From the IMG/VR virus record IMGVR_UViG_3300023082_000028, positions 1 through 31,822 of that record: a DNA stretch of 31,822 bases, one strand, 5' to 3'. Numbering within the stretch: position 1 is the stretch's first letter; every line of letters begins with the position of its first letter. The stretch comes from a virus. The position numbers were made by a program, and so were the translations under genes. The notes beneath the pieces were generated by a model, which did not search any database, was not told where the DNA came from, and saw only the letters and a program-made list of their open reading frames with translations. This document shows, in pieces, positions 14,220-22,339 of the stretch.

Positions 14220-14881
14220 TGGCCGGCGACGCGGGCAAGGTCGCCCGCCCGGCCGCCAAAAAGGCAGCGGCGGCCCCGGTCCCGACCCCGGAGCCTGCCG
14301 ACGTTGCCCCTGTGGCGCCGTCCCCGGCCGCGGACGTCCAGACGCCCATCGTCGACGACAGCACGGTCTACGTCGTGTCCGTCGAGGACGCGGACAACGT
14401 CGAGGTGTCCGTGCCGAACGACGTCGACGAGGCCGAGGTGGGTGACTACCTGGTCCTCGCTCTGGAGGAGAAGGGCATCGACAAGTCGAAGCTCGTCAGC
14501 TACTCCAAGGCGTCCGACATCGACCCTGCCCCGGGTGCCGTCACACCCGGGGCAGGGGACGGCAACGTCCCCGAGGTCCCGGACAGCGTCGACACCGACA
14601 CCGGACTGGACCTCGAGGCGCTCGCGCGGCTCGCCGCTGGCGACCCGGACACCGAGGTCGTCGTCGAGGAGCCCGTCGAGGTCGCCCCGTTCCTGTCCGG
14701 CCGCGAGCACGTCTTCTCGAAGGACGGTGACCGGTACCTGGTGCTCGGTGCCATCTTCTCCTGCTGGGTCGACGGGAACTACCGGGCCGCCGACAAGGGC
14801 GACGTCGTGGTCGTCGCCCCGGAGATCGCAGAGAAGTCGCTCCGCAAGGGCTACCTTCTCGCGCTCGACGACGAGTCCTGA
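14219..14881 (+). CDS. Head-associated hypothetical protein (220 aa)
   Basis: The ATG overlaps the capsid stop by one base, so it is made together with capsid protein. The N-terminus is an Ala/Pro/Lys linker (KVARPAAKKAAAAPVPTPEP). The middle is acidic, with Val/Asp/Glu repeats, and the C-terminus is a small beta domain (HVFSKDGDRYLVLGAIFSCW) that may be SH3- or barrel-like. Its position suits a minor head, vertex or joining protein. A hairpin follows its stop. Confidence 0.6.
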   Translation: MAGDAGKVARPAAKKAAAAPVPTPEPADVAPVAPSPAADVQTPIVDDSTVYVVSVEDADNVEVSVPNDVDEAEVGDYLVLALEEKGIDKSKLVSYSKASDIDPAPGAVTPGAGDGNVPEVPDSVDTDTGLDLEALARLAAGDPDTEVVVEEPVEVAPFLSGREHVFSKDGDRYLVLGAIFSCWVDGNYRAADKGDVVVVAPEIAEKSLRKGYLLALDDES

Positions 14882-14897
14882 GACGCACTACCCAACG

Positions 14898-14938
14898 GGG
14901 CCGCTCGTCTGTCGCCACTGAGCACAGGCGGGCGGCCC
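14898..14938 (+). terminator. Hairpin after the capsid gene group, possible weak terminator
   Basis: GGGCCGCTCGTCTG (14898-14911) pairs with CAGGCGGGCGGCCC (14925-14938) as a 14-bp stem containing two G-U pairs and a 13-base loop. Only a short non-T tail follows. It may reduce read-through from abundant capsid message into the connector genes, or protect the 3' end of that message. Confidence 0.45.
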
Positions 14939-14965
14939 TAGCCATGACCGAGGAGGAGCCCCACG

Positions 14966-15433
14966 ATGGCCGACGTAGACGCTGACACCCCCGTCGAGCC
15001 GTTCGACGCGAACCTCGCCGGCGTGCAGGCACTGATCCCTGAGGTCGAGCTGCTCGACACCCTCGCGATAGGGCAGCGTGGCGTCACCAAGGACCAAGTG
15101 CGGGTGTGGCTCGTCGAGCTCACCGGACACGTCCTGCTGCGCCTTTCCCGCTACACCGCCCTCGACGATGTCCGGCAGGACGTCGTCGTCGCGATGGCCC
15201 GCGACATCCTCCACAACGGTGCCGCGTCCTACGCCGAAGCCGCAGCGTTCCCAGAGCGCACCGGCCGCGCTGAGACGTCCTACGACCAGGTCCTCTGGAA
15301 GCGGTACCTCGGCGACCGCGACGCCCTCGAAGCGCAGGTCGACGAGTGGCTCGACGCCGGCGGCGGACCCGGTGCCGGCGGGATCTCGGCGTCGTTCCCG
15401 TGCCCCGCCATCCCCGACTCGATCGGCTTCTGA
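14966..15433 (+). CDS. Head-tail connector protein, gp6/DUF1320-like (155 aa)
   Basis: The ATG at 14966 is preceded by GAGGAGG. The mostly helical product (VQALIPEVELLDTLAIGQRG, a long helical middle, YDQVLWKRYLGDRDALEAQV) has the size and layout of the small adaptor proteins that form a ring below the portal, and it occupies their usual slot after the capsid gene. Assignment is by context and overall pattern, not a strict motif. Confidence 0.6.
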   Translation: MADVDADTPVEPFDANLAGVQALIPEVELLDTLAIGQRGVTKDQVRVWLVELTGHVLLRLSRYTALDDVRQDVVVAMARDILHNGAASYAEAAAFPERTGRAETSYDQVLWKRYLGDRDALEAQVDEWLDAGGGPGAGGISASFPCPAIPDSIGF

Positions 15434-15434
15434 C

Positions 15435-15896
15435 ATGGGCCTGAACCTCAGCTTCGACTTCTACGGCGACTCCCAGCTCAACCGCACCCTCGCGCGGGTC
15501 ACCGAGGACGTCTCCGACCTCACCGACGCGTGGGAGGAGATGGCCGACTCGCTGCTGGCCGCCGAGCAGAAACAGTTCTCCAGCGAAGGTTCCTATGCGT
15601 CGGGTGGATGGTCGCCGCTGTCGCCGAAGTACGCCGCGTGGAAGGCACGCCACTACCCCGGTCAGCCGATCCTCGTCGCCACCGGCGCGCTGAGCGCGTC
15701 CCTGACCCAACGTCCCTTCGGTGTCGAGTCGATCGAGCCGCACTCGATGGCGATCGGCTCTGACAACGAGGTCGGCGGATACCACCAGAACGGCACCGAC
15801 AAGATGCCACAGCGCCGCGTCGTCGAGCTCACCGGACCGACCCGCGCCGAATGGGTCAAGATCGCTCAGCGGCACGTGTTCAGGAGCATCGGATGA
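15435..15896 (+). CDS. Mu gpG-like virion morphogenesis / tail completion protein (153 aa)
   Basis: The ATG at 15435 lies one base after the upstream stop. The sequence has the features of the phage virion morphogenesis family: a helical N-terminus (DLTDAWEEMADSLLAAEQKQ), then GGWSPLSPKYAAWK, LVATGALSASLTQ, and a late GGYHQNGTDKMPQRRVVELT loop with the typical 'YH..G....P.R' pattern. Members join the tail to the filled head. The stop overlaps the next ATG. Confidence 0.75.
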   Translation: MGLNLSFDFYGDSQLNRTLARVTEDVSDLTDAWEEMADSLLAAEQKQFSSEGSYASGGWSPLSPKYAAWKARHYPGQPILVATGALSASLTQRPFGVESIEPHSMAIGSDNEVGGYHQNGTDKMPQRRVVELTGPTRAEWVKIAQRHVFRSIG

Positions 15897-16456
15897 TCGG
15901 GCCCGAGGGCGCGACCAAAGCCGTGGCCGAGCGTGTCGCCGACCTGATGCCCGACAAGCTGGTCGAGCTCCGCGAACGCCTCGCTGACGACAAGCTGCCC
16001 GAGGTCAACTCGATCACTGCGTTCGACGACCACCGCATCCCGATGAACAAGTGGCCGGCGATCATGGTCGTGCCTCAGGACACCCCGAAGATGACGATGG
16101 CAGGCACCAACGGTGTCGAGGAGAAGTGGACCCCCCGTTACGTCATGCGCGCGTTCGTGTGGGTGCGAGGCAGCGACCAGCTCAACGTCGCCCTCAACCG
16201 GTACCGGATCACCCTCGCGCTGCGTGAGGTGCTCCTCGCGTCTCGCGTGTTCGACCAGTTCGAGCTCGACGTGACCACGTTCCGCGAATCGTTCTCCGAC
16301 GTGATGGACGTCAAGAACGAGGGCACCATCGCCGGCGCCTGGATCCAGTTCGACATGACCTCCGAGGAGACCCTCACCACGGGCACCGCGTTGGGCACCG
16401 TCGCGACTGCAGACGTGAACACGGACGTCATCCCACAACACCCCGCGCTTTCTTAG
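15893..16456 (+). CDS. Neck or tail-completion protein (187 aa)
   Basis: The ATG at 15893 overlaps the previous stop (ATGA). The product is an alpha/beta protein (MIGPEGATKAVAERVADLMP at the start; YVMRAFVWVRGSDQLNVALN in the middle) in the position of tail-terminator or neck proteins, between the morphogenesis protein and the sheath. Its last codons overlap the 8-mer of late promoter P4. Function is inferred from gene order. Confidence 0.6.
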   Translation: MIGPEGATKAVAERVADLMPDKLVELRERLADDKLPEVNSITAFDDHRIPMNKWPAIMVVPQDTPKMTMAGTNGVEEKWTPRYVMRAFVWVRGSDQLNVALNRYRITLALREVLLASRVFDQFELDVTTFRESFSDVMDVKNEGTIAGAWIQFDMTSEETLTTGTALGTVATADVNTDVIPQHPALS

Positions 16457-16462
16457 GACGGT
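16430..16462 (+). promoter_or_regulatory. Late promoter P4 (leaderless, for the sheath/tube unit)
   Basis: ATCCCACA (16430-16437), 19 bases, GACGGT (16457-16462). The predicted +1 is 16469, which is the second of two in-frame ATG codons (16463 and 16469). The 8-mer lies inside the end of the preceding gene. Confidence 0.5.
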
Positions 16463-16468
16463 ATGCCC

Positions 16469-16837
16469 ATGACCACACGCCTGTTCAACCCCGGCCCGGG
16501 CACATTCGTGTCTCCCACCGGTGGAGTGTTCGCTCCCGGTGAGCACTTTCACGCCGAGCTGAGCGACGCCCTCTACGCGGCAGTCGATCGCGGGCGTCTG
16601 CTGGTCGTCGACGAGCCCGAGATCCCCGTCCTGGAGCCCGCACAGCCCGACGTCGAGCCGCTGCAGTCGTTCCATGACGCCGCTGTCGATGCGATCGAGG
16701 AGCAGTCCACCGATGGCGGCGACGAGATCACTGAGGTCGGGTCCGAGGACGAGATCGTCATCGACGACACCCCCGCACCGAAGCCCGGCCCCCCGGCCAA
16801 GAAGACCACGTCCAAGACCGCGCAGAAAGAGGACTGA
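16469..16837 (+). CDS. Tail-associated hypothetical protein (122 aa)
   Basis: Two ATG codons stand six bases apart (16463 and 16469). I prefer the second because promoter P4 places +1 on it. The N-terminus (MTTRLFNPGPGTFVSPTGGV) is a small beta domain. The rest is an acidic linker ending in a Lys/Thr tail (PPAKKTTSKTAQKED). Short proteins of this pattern precede the sheath in other contractile phages with no assigned role. Confidence 0.6.
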   Translation: MTTRLFNPGPGTFVSPTGGVFAPGEHFHAELSDALYAAVDRGRLLVVDEPEIPVLEPAQPDVEPLQSFHDAAVDAIEEQSTDGGDEITEVGSEDEIVIDDTPAPKPGPPAKKTTSKTAQKED

Positions 16838-16840
16838 CCC

Positions 16841-18301
16841 ATGCCCGGAGTTTCCGTCATCACAGACACCTGGGCTGGCCCGGCCTCGACGCCGTCGCCC
16901 GCCCACGCCGCGTACTTCGTGGCAGGCCTCGCCGAGCGCGGGCCCGTCGGCGAGACCCGCAAGGTCAGCTCCCTCAACGAGTTCGAGGCCTTCTACGGAT
17001 CGCGCGTCGCCTACGGCGCACTGCACGACGACCTGCGAGTCTTCTTCGCCGAGGGCGGCGGCGAGGCGCATGTGTCCCGCATGGTCGGCGACACCCCGAC
17101 CGCCGGCTTTCTCGCGCTCAAGGACAAGTCGGCCGGCGCGGGCGTCGACACGCTCCGTGTGGCCGCAGCGTCGCCGGGTGCATGGTCGACCGGTCTGAGC
17201 GTCGCTGTCGCTGCAGGCACCGAGCCGGACACTTTCAAGATCACTGTCAGCTACCAGGGTGTCGTGGTCGGCACCTACGACAACCTCCTGACCCCCATCG
17301 ACGCGGTCACCGCGACGCAGGAGTCGGTGTGGATCAAGGTTACCAACCTGGGATCGATCTCGGCGTCGCCGACGAACCAGCCGAAGGTCGCGACCGCGTC
17401 GCTGTCCGCCGGCACCGACGACCGCGGCACCGTCGACGCGTCCTCGGTCGAAACGGCGCTGGCCGTGTTCGGTGAGAACCTCGGATCGGGCGCGGTCGCC
17501 GTTCCCGGCCTCAGCGCACCCGTTGCCGGTGCGGCGCTCGTCGCGCACGCGAAGGAGTTCGACCGGGTCGCGCTCCTGTCCGGGGCCATCGACGACACGC
17601 CGGCCGACGCGATCGCCGATGCGGCTGACTTCGTGGCCGCAGGGAACGAGGTCGCAGGCTACTTCTACCCGTGGCTGACGATCCCCGACGGCGCGACCAC
17701 CAAGATGGTCTCCCCCGAGGGATTCGTGGCCGCCAAGCGCGCCACCGCGGTCCGGGACTCCGGCCCGTGGAAGGTGCCTGCCGGAGAGGCCGGCATCGCC
17801 CGTTTCGTCCTCGGTCCCGTGGCCCCGCTGACGAGGGCCGAGGGGGACGAGCTCGACGGCAACCGGGTCTCCGCGATCCGCACCGTCGCCGGGACCACCC
17901 GCCTCTACGGGTGGCGGTCGCTGTCGACCGACGCGCTGAACTACCCGCTGCTCTCGGCCCGAGACCTGCTCAACTACATCGCGATCGAGTGCTCGGCCGT
18001 GGTCGAGCAGTACGTGTTCGAGACGATCGACTCGTCCGGGCAGCTCCTGTCGAAGGTCGGCGCGTCCCTGATCGGTGTCCTCGACCCGATTCGCGCCGCA
18101 GGCGGCCTGTTCGAGCGGATCGACCCGATCACCGGGCAGCGTCTCGACCCGGGCTACTCGGTCAACGTCGGCCCGGAGATCAACACCAACGAGACCGCGT
18201 CGGCGAACAAGATCCTCGCCGAGGTCCGGGTCCGCAACAGCCCGAACGGGTCCGACCTCGTCATCACCATCGTCAAGGCATCGCTCACCGCGAGCCTCTG
18301 A
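16841..18301 (+). CDS. Contractile tail sheath protein (486 aa)
   Basis: The N-terminal segment (AYFVAGLAERGPVGETRKVS, followed by EFEAFYGSR, a run to FFAEGGGEAHVSRMVGD) is the typical sheath opening. The C-terminal part (ALNYPLLSARDLLNYIAIEC, then WRSL upstream, VNTN-like 'VGPEINTNETASANKI') is the conserved domain that forms the inter-subunit mesh. It wraps the tube and contracts to drive it through the host envelope. The length is usual for phage sheaths. The ATG follows a purine-rich site four bases after the previous gene. The tube gene follows, as in all contractile systems. Confidence 0.9.
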   Translation: MPGVSVITDTWAGPASTPSPAHAAYFVAGLAERGPVGETRKVSSLNEFEAFYGSRVAYGALHDDLRVFFAEGGGEAHVSRMVGDTPTAGFLALKDKSAGAGVDTLRVAAASPGAWSTGLSVAVAAGTEPDTFKITVSYQGVVVGTYDNLLTPIDAVTATQESVWIKVTNLGSISASPTNQPKVATASLSAGTDDRGTVDASSVETALAVFGENLGSGAVAVPGLSAPVAGAALVAHAKEFDRVALLSGAIDDTPADAIADAADFVAAGNEVAGYFYPWLTIPDGATTKMVSPEGFVAAKRATAVRDSGPWKVPAGEAGIARFVLGPVAPLTRAEGDELDGNRVSAIRTVAGTTRLYGWRSLSTDALNYPLLSARDLLNYIAIECSAVVEQYVFETIDSSGQLLSKVGASLIGVLDPIRAAGGLFERIDPITGQRLDPGYSVNVGPEINTNETASANKILAEVRVRNSPNGSDLVITIVKASLTASL

Positions 18302-18318
18302 GTCAGGAGAACAGCATC

Positions 18319-18729
18319 ATGGCCGGACCAGCATCTCAGCGTCAGTTCCTCGTCACGATCGACGGGATCGGTGAGTTCTTCGCGACCCTGTCGGGTGGTG
18401 AGGTCACCGCCGACGTCGGCGACTCCTACGACGGCGGCAAGAAGCGCCCCGACAAGGTCGCCGGGAACGCCGTCACGGCCAACCTGGTGTGCGGTCGCCC
18501 GTACAAGATCACCCGGGACCAGCCGATCATCGACCGGCTCGAGAAGCAGGTCGGGTCGTTCACGACGACCATCACCCGGCAGCCGGCCGACGCGGACTTC
18601 ACACCGGTCGGCAAGCCGACGGTGTACCCGGACTGCCTGCTGGTTCGCGTGACCCCGCCCGAGATGGACGCGTCATCGTCAGACGCCGCGTCCTACGAGC
18701 TCGAGTGGGCCACCCCCGGATCTGCCTGA
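18319..18729 (+). CDS. Tail tube protein (136 aa)
   Basis: The ATG at 18319 follows CAGGAGA. The small beta-rich product (SQRQFLVTIDGIGEFFATLS, then KITRDQPIIDRLEKQVG and a C-terminal YELEWATPGSA) has the size and position of a tail tube monomer, directly after the sheath. Hexamer rings of it form the inner tube that conducts DNA. The stop codon lies at the edge of a bulged stem-loop (18725-18750). Confidence 0.8.
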   Translation: MAGPASQRQFLVTIDGIGEFFATLSGGEVTADVGDSYDGGKKRPDKVAGNAVTANLVCGRPYKITRDQPIIDRLEKQVGSFTTTITRQPADADFTPVGKPTVYPDCLLVRVTPPEMDASSSDAASYELEWATPGSA

Positions 18730-18799
18730 CCTCTCCTCCTGAGGGTCAGGTAGTCCTGTCGCCGTGGCCACGCGCCACGTGTCGGCGGTTCTCCTAGAC

Positions 18800-18866
18800 G
18801 GCCCCGTGCCCCTGTGTGCCGCGCGATCGGTCTGAGCAACTGTCGCCGCAGCAGGGGCGCGGGGCC
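18800..18866 (+). terminator. Long GC-rich hairpin after the tube gene
   Basis: GGCCCCGTGCCCCTG (18800-18814) pairs with CAGGGGCGCGGGGCC (18852-18866), 14 of 15 positions matching, across a 37-base loop; TTCG follows. With the smaller bulged stem at 18725-18750 it probably ends or limits the sheath/tube transcript just ahead of promoter P5. A structured RNA is also possible, given the long loop. Confidence 0.5.
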
Positions 18867-18888
18867 TTCGCATGCCCAGAACGTCACC

Positions 18889-18921
18889 GTCCCACCACGC
18901 GGGGCCGGGCGCCGCGAATCT
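18889..18921 (+). promoter_or_regulatory. Late promoter P5 (for chaperone/tape measure unit)
   Basis: GTCCCACC (18889-18896), 19 bases, GAATCT (18916-18921). The predicted +1 is 18928, which leaves a 33-base leader carrying TAGGAGA before the ATG at 18961. It follows the hairpin at 18800-18866, so the terminator/promoter pair separates two tail operons. Confidence 0.6.
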
Positions 18922-18960
18922 GAGCGGGACAGAACACCCCGTGGCGACCTAGGAGACCCC

Positions 18961-19539
18961 ATGACCACGACCCCCGACCACGACTTCACCCGACCGGCCG
19001 CAACTTCCACCGGCCCGCAGCTCAACGAGCGTGCGGCGTCGGACTTCGAGAAGCTCCGCAACATCCCGGATCCGGACCTCGCGCCCGTCCCCGAGAAGTC
19101 CGACCTCGAGCTCATCGCCGCCGACCTCAAGGCCAACATCGAGGACACCTCGATCGTCCTGCCGGTCAAGCGTCGGGAGGGCTACTCGCTACGGTTCGAC
19201 ACCAACATTCCGTGGGAGCACTTCGAGAAGTGGCGCAAGGTGTCGAAGGACCGCAGGGCGACCAACGGCATGGACGTGCCGCGCCTGGCGTCCCTGGTCA
19301 TCGCGAACAAGTGCATCGAGATCCTCAAGGACGGCAAGGTCCTCGTCGACGACGCCGGCGACCCGCTGACCTTCGGCTCCGACGAGATCCGCAGCCTCTA
19401 CGGGACGCCGAAGGCCGCCGAGGCGGTCAAGCTCATGATCGGCCGCGACTCCGACATGACGGCCATCTCGGACGCCGTCGTCACCGCTGCCGGTTGGGGT
19501 GACGAGGTCTCCGAGGAGGATCCTACGCCGGCCGACTGA
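18961..19539 (+). CDS. Tail assembly chaperone gpG (192 aa)
   Basis: The gene sits between tube and tape measure genes, where G-type chaperones are always found. The product has a disordered N-terminus, a central alpha/beta domain (RREGYSLRFDTNIPWEHFEK, followed by WRKVSKDR) and a helical end (AVKLMIGRDSDMTAISDAVV), and it stops at 19537-19539. It is thought to coat the tape measure protein before tube polymerisation. A second open segment in the -1 frame runs to 19712 and encodes the T part, so two products are expected. The ATG follows AGGAGA. Confidence 0.8.
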   Translation: MTTTPDHDFTRPAATSTGPQLNERAASDFEKLRNIPDPDLAPVPEKSDLELIAADLKANIEDTSIVLPVKRREGYSLRFDTNIPWEHFEKWRKVSKDRRATNGMDVPRLASLVIANKCIEILKDGKVLVDDAGDPLTFGSDEIRSLYGTPKAAEAVKLMIGRDSDMTAISDAVVTAAGWGDEVSEEDPTPAD

Positions 19540-19712
19540 CCGAACGCCTGCAGGCGGACCCCCGGGTCAAGTCCGCCGCCCGAGTCGCATCGACGTTCGG
19601 GCTTGACCCGGTGGCCGTGCTCGACGAGCCGGACAGCCTGCGGCGGGCGATCAGAGCGGCAGCGCATAACTCGCTCATCGAAGACGCGAAGAAGAACCGA
19701 CCGAAGAAATGA
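19536..19712 (+). CDS. Tail chaperone T segment, reached by -1 frameshift or CTG start (58 aa)
   Basis: In the -1 frame relative to gpG, the segment reads TERLQADPRVKSAARVASTF, then GLDPVAVLDEPDS and a basic end KKNRPKK, like the T domain of gpGT chaperones. That frame has a stop at 19500-19502, so a frameshift must occur between 19503 and 19539. I see no canonical XXXYYYZ slip site. The string AGGAGG at 19514-19519 could stimulate slipping. Alternatively a CTG at 19536 overlaps the gpG stop as CTGA, matching the ATGA coupling used across this phage. Confidence 0.6.
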   Translation: MTERLQADPRVKSAARVASTFGLDPVAVLDEPDSLRRAIRAAAHNSLIEDAKKNRPKK

Positions 19713-19723
19713 GGTGAACAGCG

Positions 19724-22339
19724 GTGGCGGAGGAGCTCGTCCTCAAGGCGTCCATGAAGGACGACCTCTCTCGTCCCATCGAGCACGTCGAGGACAAGAT
19801 CGACGACGTCACCGCTGCCACCAAGAAGCTCGAGGCCGCCTCCAAGAGCGCCAACAGCACGCTCGACAAGACCGCCACCCGGTACGGCGCGACGGCCCGC
19901 GCTGCGGACAGCCTGACCCGTGGAACGGGCGCCACCGCCCGGGCGGCGCAGAACGCGGACAACCGGCTCAACAAGCTCGCCCGCGGCGGCATGTCCGCGA
20001 CCCGCGACCTGGCCATGTCCACCGCCCGGTACACCACCTACGGCGCGACCGCCCTGGTCGCGGCCGGCGGCGCCGCGACCCTCTTCGGCATCAAGACAGC
20101 CGCGTCGATGCAGACGTCGAGGATCGCGTTCGAGACGATGCTCGGCAGCGGCCGCAAGGCCGACGTGTTCCTCAAGGACCTAGCTGCGTTCGCAGCCAAG
20201 ACCCCGTTCGACTTCCCGGGGCTGCAGACCGCGGCGTCGTCCCTGATCTCGGCCGGGATCGACGCGAACAAGGTCATCCCCATCATGACGACCCTCGGAG
20301 ACGTGACGTCCGGCATGGGCACCGGCGCGGAAGGTATCCAGCGCGCCACCATCGCCCTGCAGCAGATGAACGCCGCCCAGAAGGTCAACGCTGAGGACCT
20401 CAACCAGCTCCGCGACGCCGGCATCCCCGTCTACGACCTCCTGTCAGCCTCGATGGGCAAGACGAAGAAGGAAATTGCCGGTATGGCCGCCGCCGGCACC
20501 CTCGGCGCTGAGGGGCTCGACGCGATCATGAAGGGGCTCGAGACCGGCAAGGGGCTCGAGCGGTTCAACGGGCTGATGGAGAAGCAGTCCGCGAGCCTCG
20601 AGGGGACATGGTCGACTCTTAAGGACACGTTCGGGATGGGGATGGCCAACGCGCTGCAGCCCGCGATCCCCGTCCTGACGGACCTCACGCTCGGCGCCTC
20701 CGACCTGGTCGGGAAGGGCATCGGTCCGTTGTCCGACGGGATCGCCGACCTGGTGCGCAAGGGGCAGGAGCTGTACGCGTCCGGCCAACTGCAGCAGTGG
20801 GCCAAGGAGGGCAAGGACGGTGTCGTCGAGTTCTGGGACGCCGTCGGGCCGCTGGTCGGCTCGCTGTTCGAGCTCGGGAAGGACGCTCTGCCCGTCGTCG
20901 GCCAGACCCTCGGCACCGTCGTGGGCCTGATCGAGACCGGGGCCCGGGTGCTGACCCCGCTCGTCGACGGCTTCAACGACCTCCCGGACGCGGGCAAGAA
21001 GGCCCTGATCTTCGCTGCCGCGATCTACCTCGTGTCCCAGCGGCTCGGTGACGTCCGCCAGCGTGGCGCCGACGCCATCGAGCAGCTCAGGGGCGTCGAT
21101 AAGCGCATGGTCGCTCTCCGCACCACGGCCGGGCTCGCTGGTGGCGCGCTGATGACGTTCGCCGGCGACGTCGGCGAGACCCATCAGGGGCTCGGTGACC
21201 TCATGACGATCGGCGGGTCGATCGCGACCGGCTTTGCTGTGGCAGGTCCGATCGGTGCGGCGCTAGGCGGGCTCGGTGGCGCCTTCTCCGTGTTCGCTGG
21301 GCACAGCAAGGCAGCCGCGGAGGAACAGGACAAGCTCAACCAGGCGGGTCAGCGAGTCGCCGAGACCCTCGACCACCAGACCGGCGCGTTCACCGAGCTC
21401 ACCAAGGCTCAGACCGCGAACGAGCTCGCCAAGAGCGGCGTGCTCAAGACCGGCATGAACATGGGCATCGACCCGTCCGTCACGGTCGACGCGGCGCTCG
21501 GCAACGTGCAGGCCAAGAAGGAAGTCTCCTACGCGCAGGAGGGCTACCGGCAGAACATGTTCGATCAGGCCAAGGCGCGCGGCGACGACATGATGGGCGC
21601 GACTGCGAAGGACATGGTGCTGCCCGAGCTGACCAAGTTCAACGCCGCGCTGGGGACGACGACGGAGGCGATCCGCAAGGAGCGCGAGCAGATCGATCTG
21701 GTCAACCAGGCGATGGGCAAGACCCCGGCGACCGTGAAGACCAGGTTCGACATCAACACCGATGCCGGGGTGGCTGCGGTCGACAAGCTGAACCGGGCGA
21801 TCGACCGGGCGCGTGCACGGGGTGCAGCAGTCGGCGGCACTGGGTCGGCTGGACGCACCGGAACGACTGCCTCCGGTGACACCGCCACACGCCACGGTTG
21901 GGGCGGCTCGGGAGGATCACGTCTCGGGCGGACGCTCGCCGCTCACAACGGCATTTCTGGCAGGCTCGGAGGTGGTTACCGAGTCACGAACGCCCTGACC
22001 GGCGGCGGGGGTGCTGGCCGTGGCTCCGGCGACCACCAGGCGGGCCGCGCCGTCGACGTCACCGGCCGCAACCTTCCCGCCTACGCCCGCGAGGTCCGCG
22101 CCGGCGGCGGGTACGCCCGCATCCACGGCGAGGGGTCCCGCAAGCACGTGCACGCCGTCATGGGCGACACCGCGACCCCGCACGGCGGGAGCATGGCGGG
22201 CTCGTCCCGGGGCGGGATCTCGATCGACGTCGGCGGGATCCACATCCACGGATCCGGGCTATCCCCAGATGAGGTTGCAGCCGCGGTGCAGAAAGCGATC
22301 GACGCCATCATCCGTGAAGCCGAGGAGACCACCGCATGA
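19724..22339 (+). CDS. Tape measure protein with C-terminal M15-like peptidase domain (871 aa)
   Basis: The GTG at 19724 follows GAGGTGA. The length and content are typical: an N-terminal coiled coil, then the conserved region AFAAKTPFDFPGLQTAASSL followed by ISAGIDANKVI, then hydrophobic helices (AALGGLGGAFSVFAG). It sets tail length; by the usual rule of about 1.5 angstrom per residue the tail would be near 130 nm. The C-terminus (about 740-825) carries SGDHQAGRAVDV with His 771 and Asp 778, and HVH at 808-810. This fits the zinc site of M15 (D,D-carboxypeptidase-like) peptidases, so it may cut peptidoglycan during DNA entry. A Gly-rich linker joins the two parts. Confidence 0.85.
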   Translation: MAEELVLKASMKDDLSRPIEHVEDKIDDVTAATKKLEAASKSANSTLDKTATRYGATARAADSLTRGTGATARAAQNADNRLNKLARGGMSATRDLAMSTARYTTYGATALVAAGGAATLFGIKTAASMQTSRIAFETMLGSGRKADVFLKDLAAFAAKTPFDFPGLQTAASSLISAGIDANKVIPIMTTLGDVTSGMGTGAEGIQRATIALQQMNAAQKVNAEDLNQLRDAGIPVYDLLSASMGKTKKEIAGMAAAGTLGAEGLDAIMKGLETGKGLERFNGLMEKQSASLEGTWSTLKDTFGMGMANALQPAIPVLTDLTLGASDLVGKGIGPLSDGIADLVRKGQELYASGQLQQWAKEGKDGVVEFWDAVGPLVGSLFELGKDALPVVGQTLGTVVGLIETGARVLTPLVDGFNDLPDAGKKALIFAAAIYLVSQRLGDVRQRGADAIEQLRGVDKRMVALRTTAGLAGGALMTFAGDVGETHQGLGDLMTIGGSIATGFAVAGPIGAALGGLGGAFSVFAGHSKAAAEEQDKLNQAGQRVAETLDHQTGAFTELTKAQTANELAKSGVLKTGMNMGIDPSVTVDAALGNVQAKKEVSYAQEGYRQNMFDQAKARGDDMMGATAKDMVLPELTKFNAALGTTTEAIRKEREQIDLVNQAMGKTPATVKTRFDINTDAGVAAVDKLNRAIDRARARGAAVGGTGSAGRTGTTASGDTATRHGWGGSGGSRLGRTLAAHNGISGRLGGGYRVTNALTGGGGAGRGSGDHQAGRAVDVTGRNLPAYAREVRAGGGYARIHGEGSRKHVHAVMGDTATPHGGSMAGSSRGGISIDVGGIHIHGSGLSPDEVAAAVQKAIDAIIREAEETTA

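Noticed and set aside
15866-17548. Long minus-strand open frame opposite neck and sheath genes
   Set aside because: It is antisense to a clear sheath gene, with biased Arg/Gly/Val composition and no domain.
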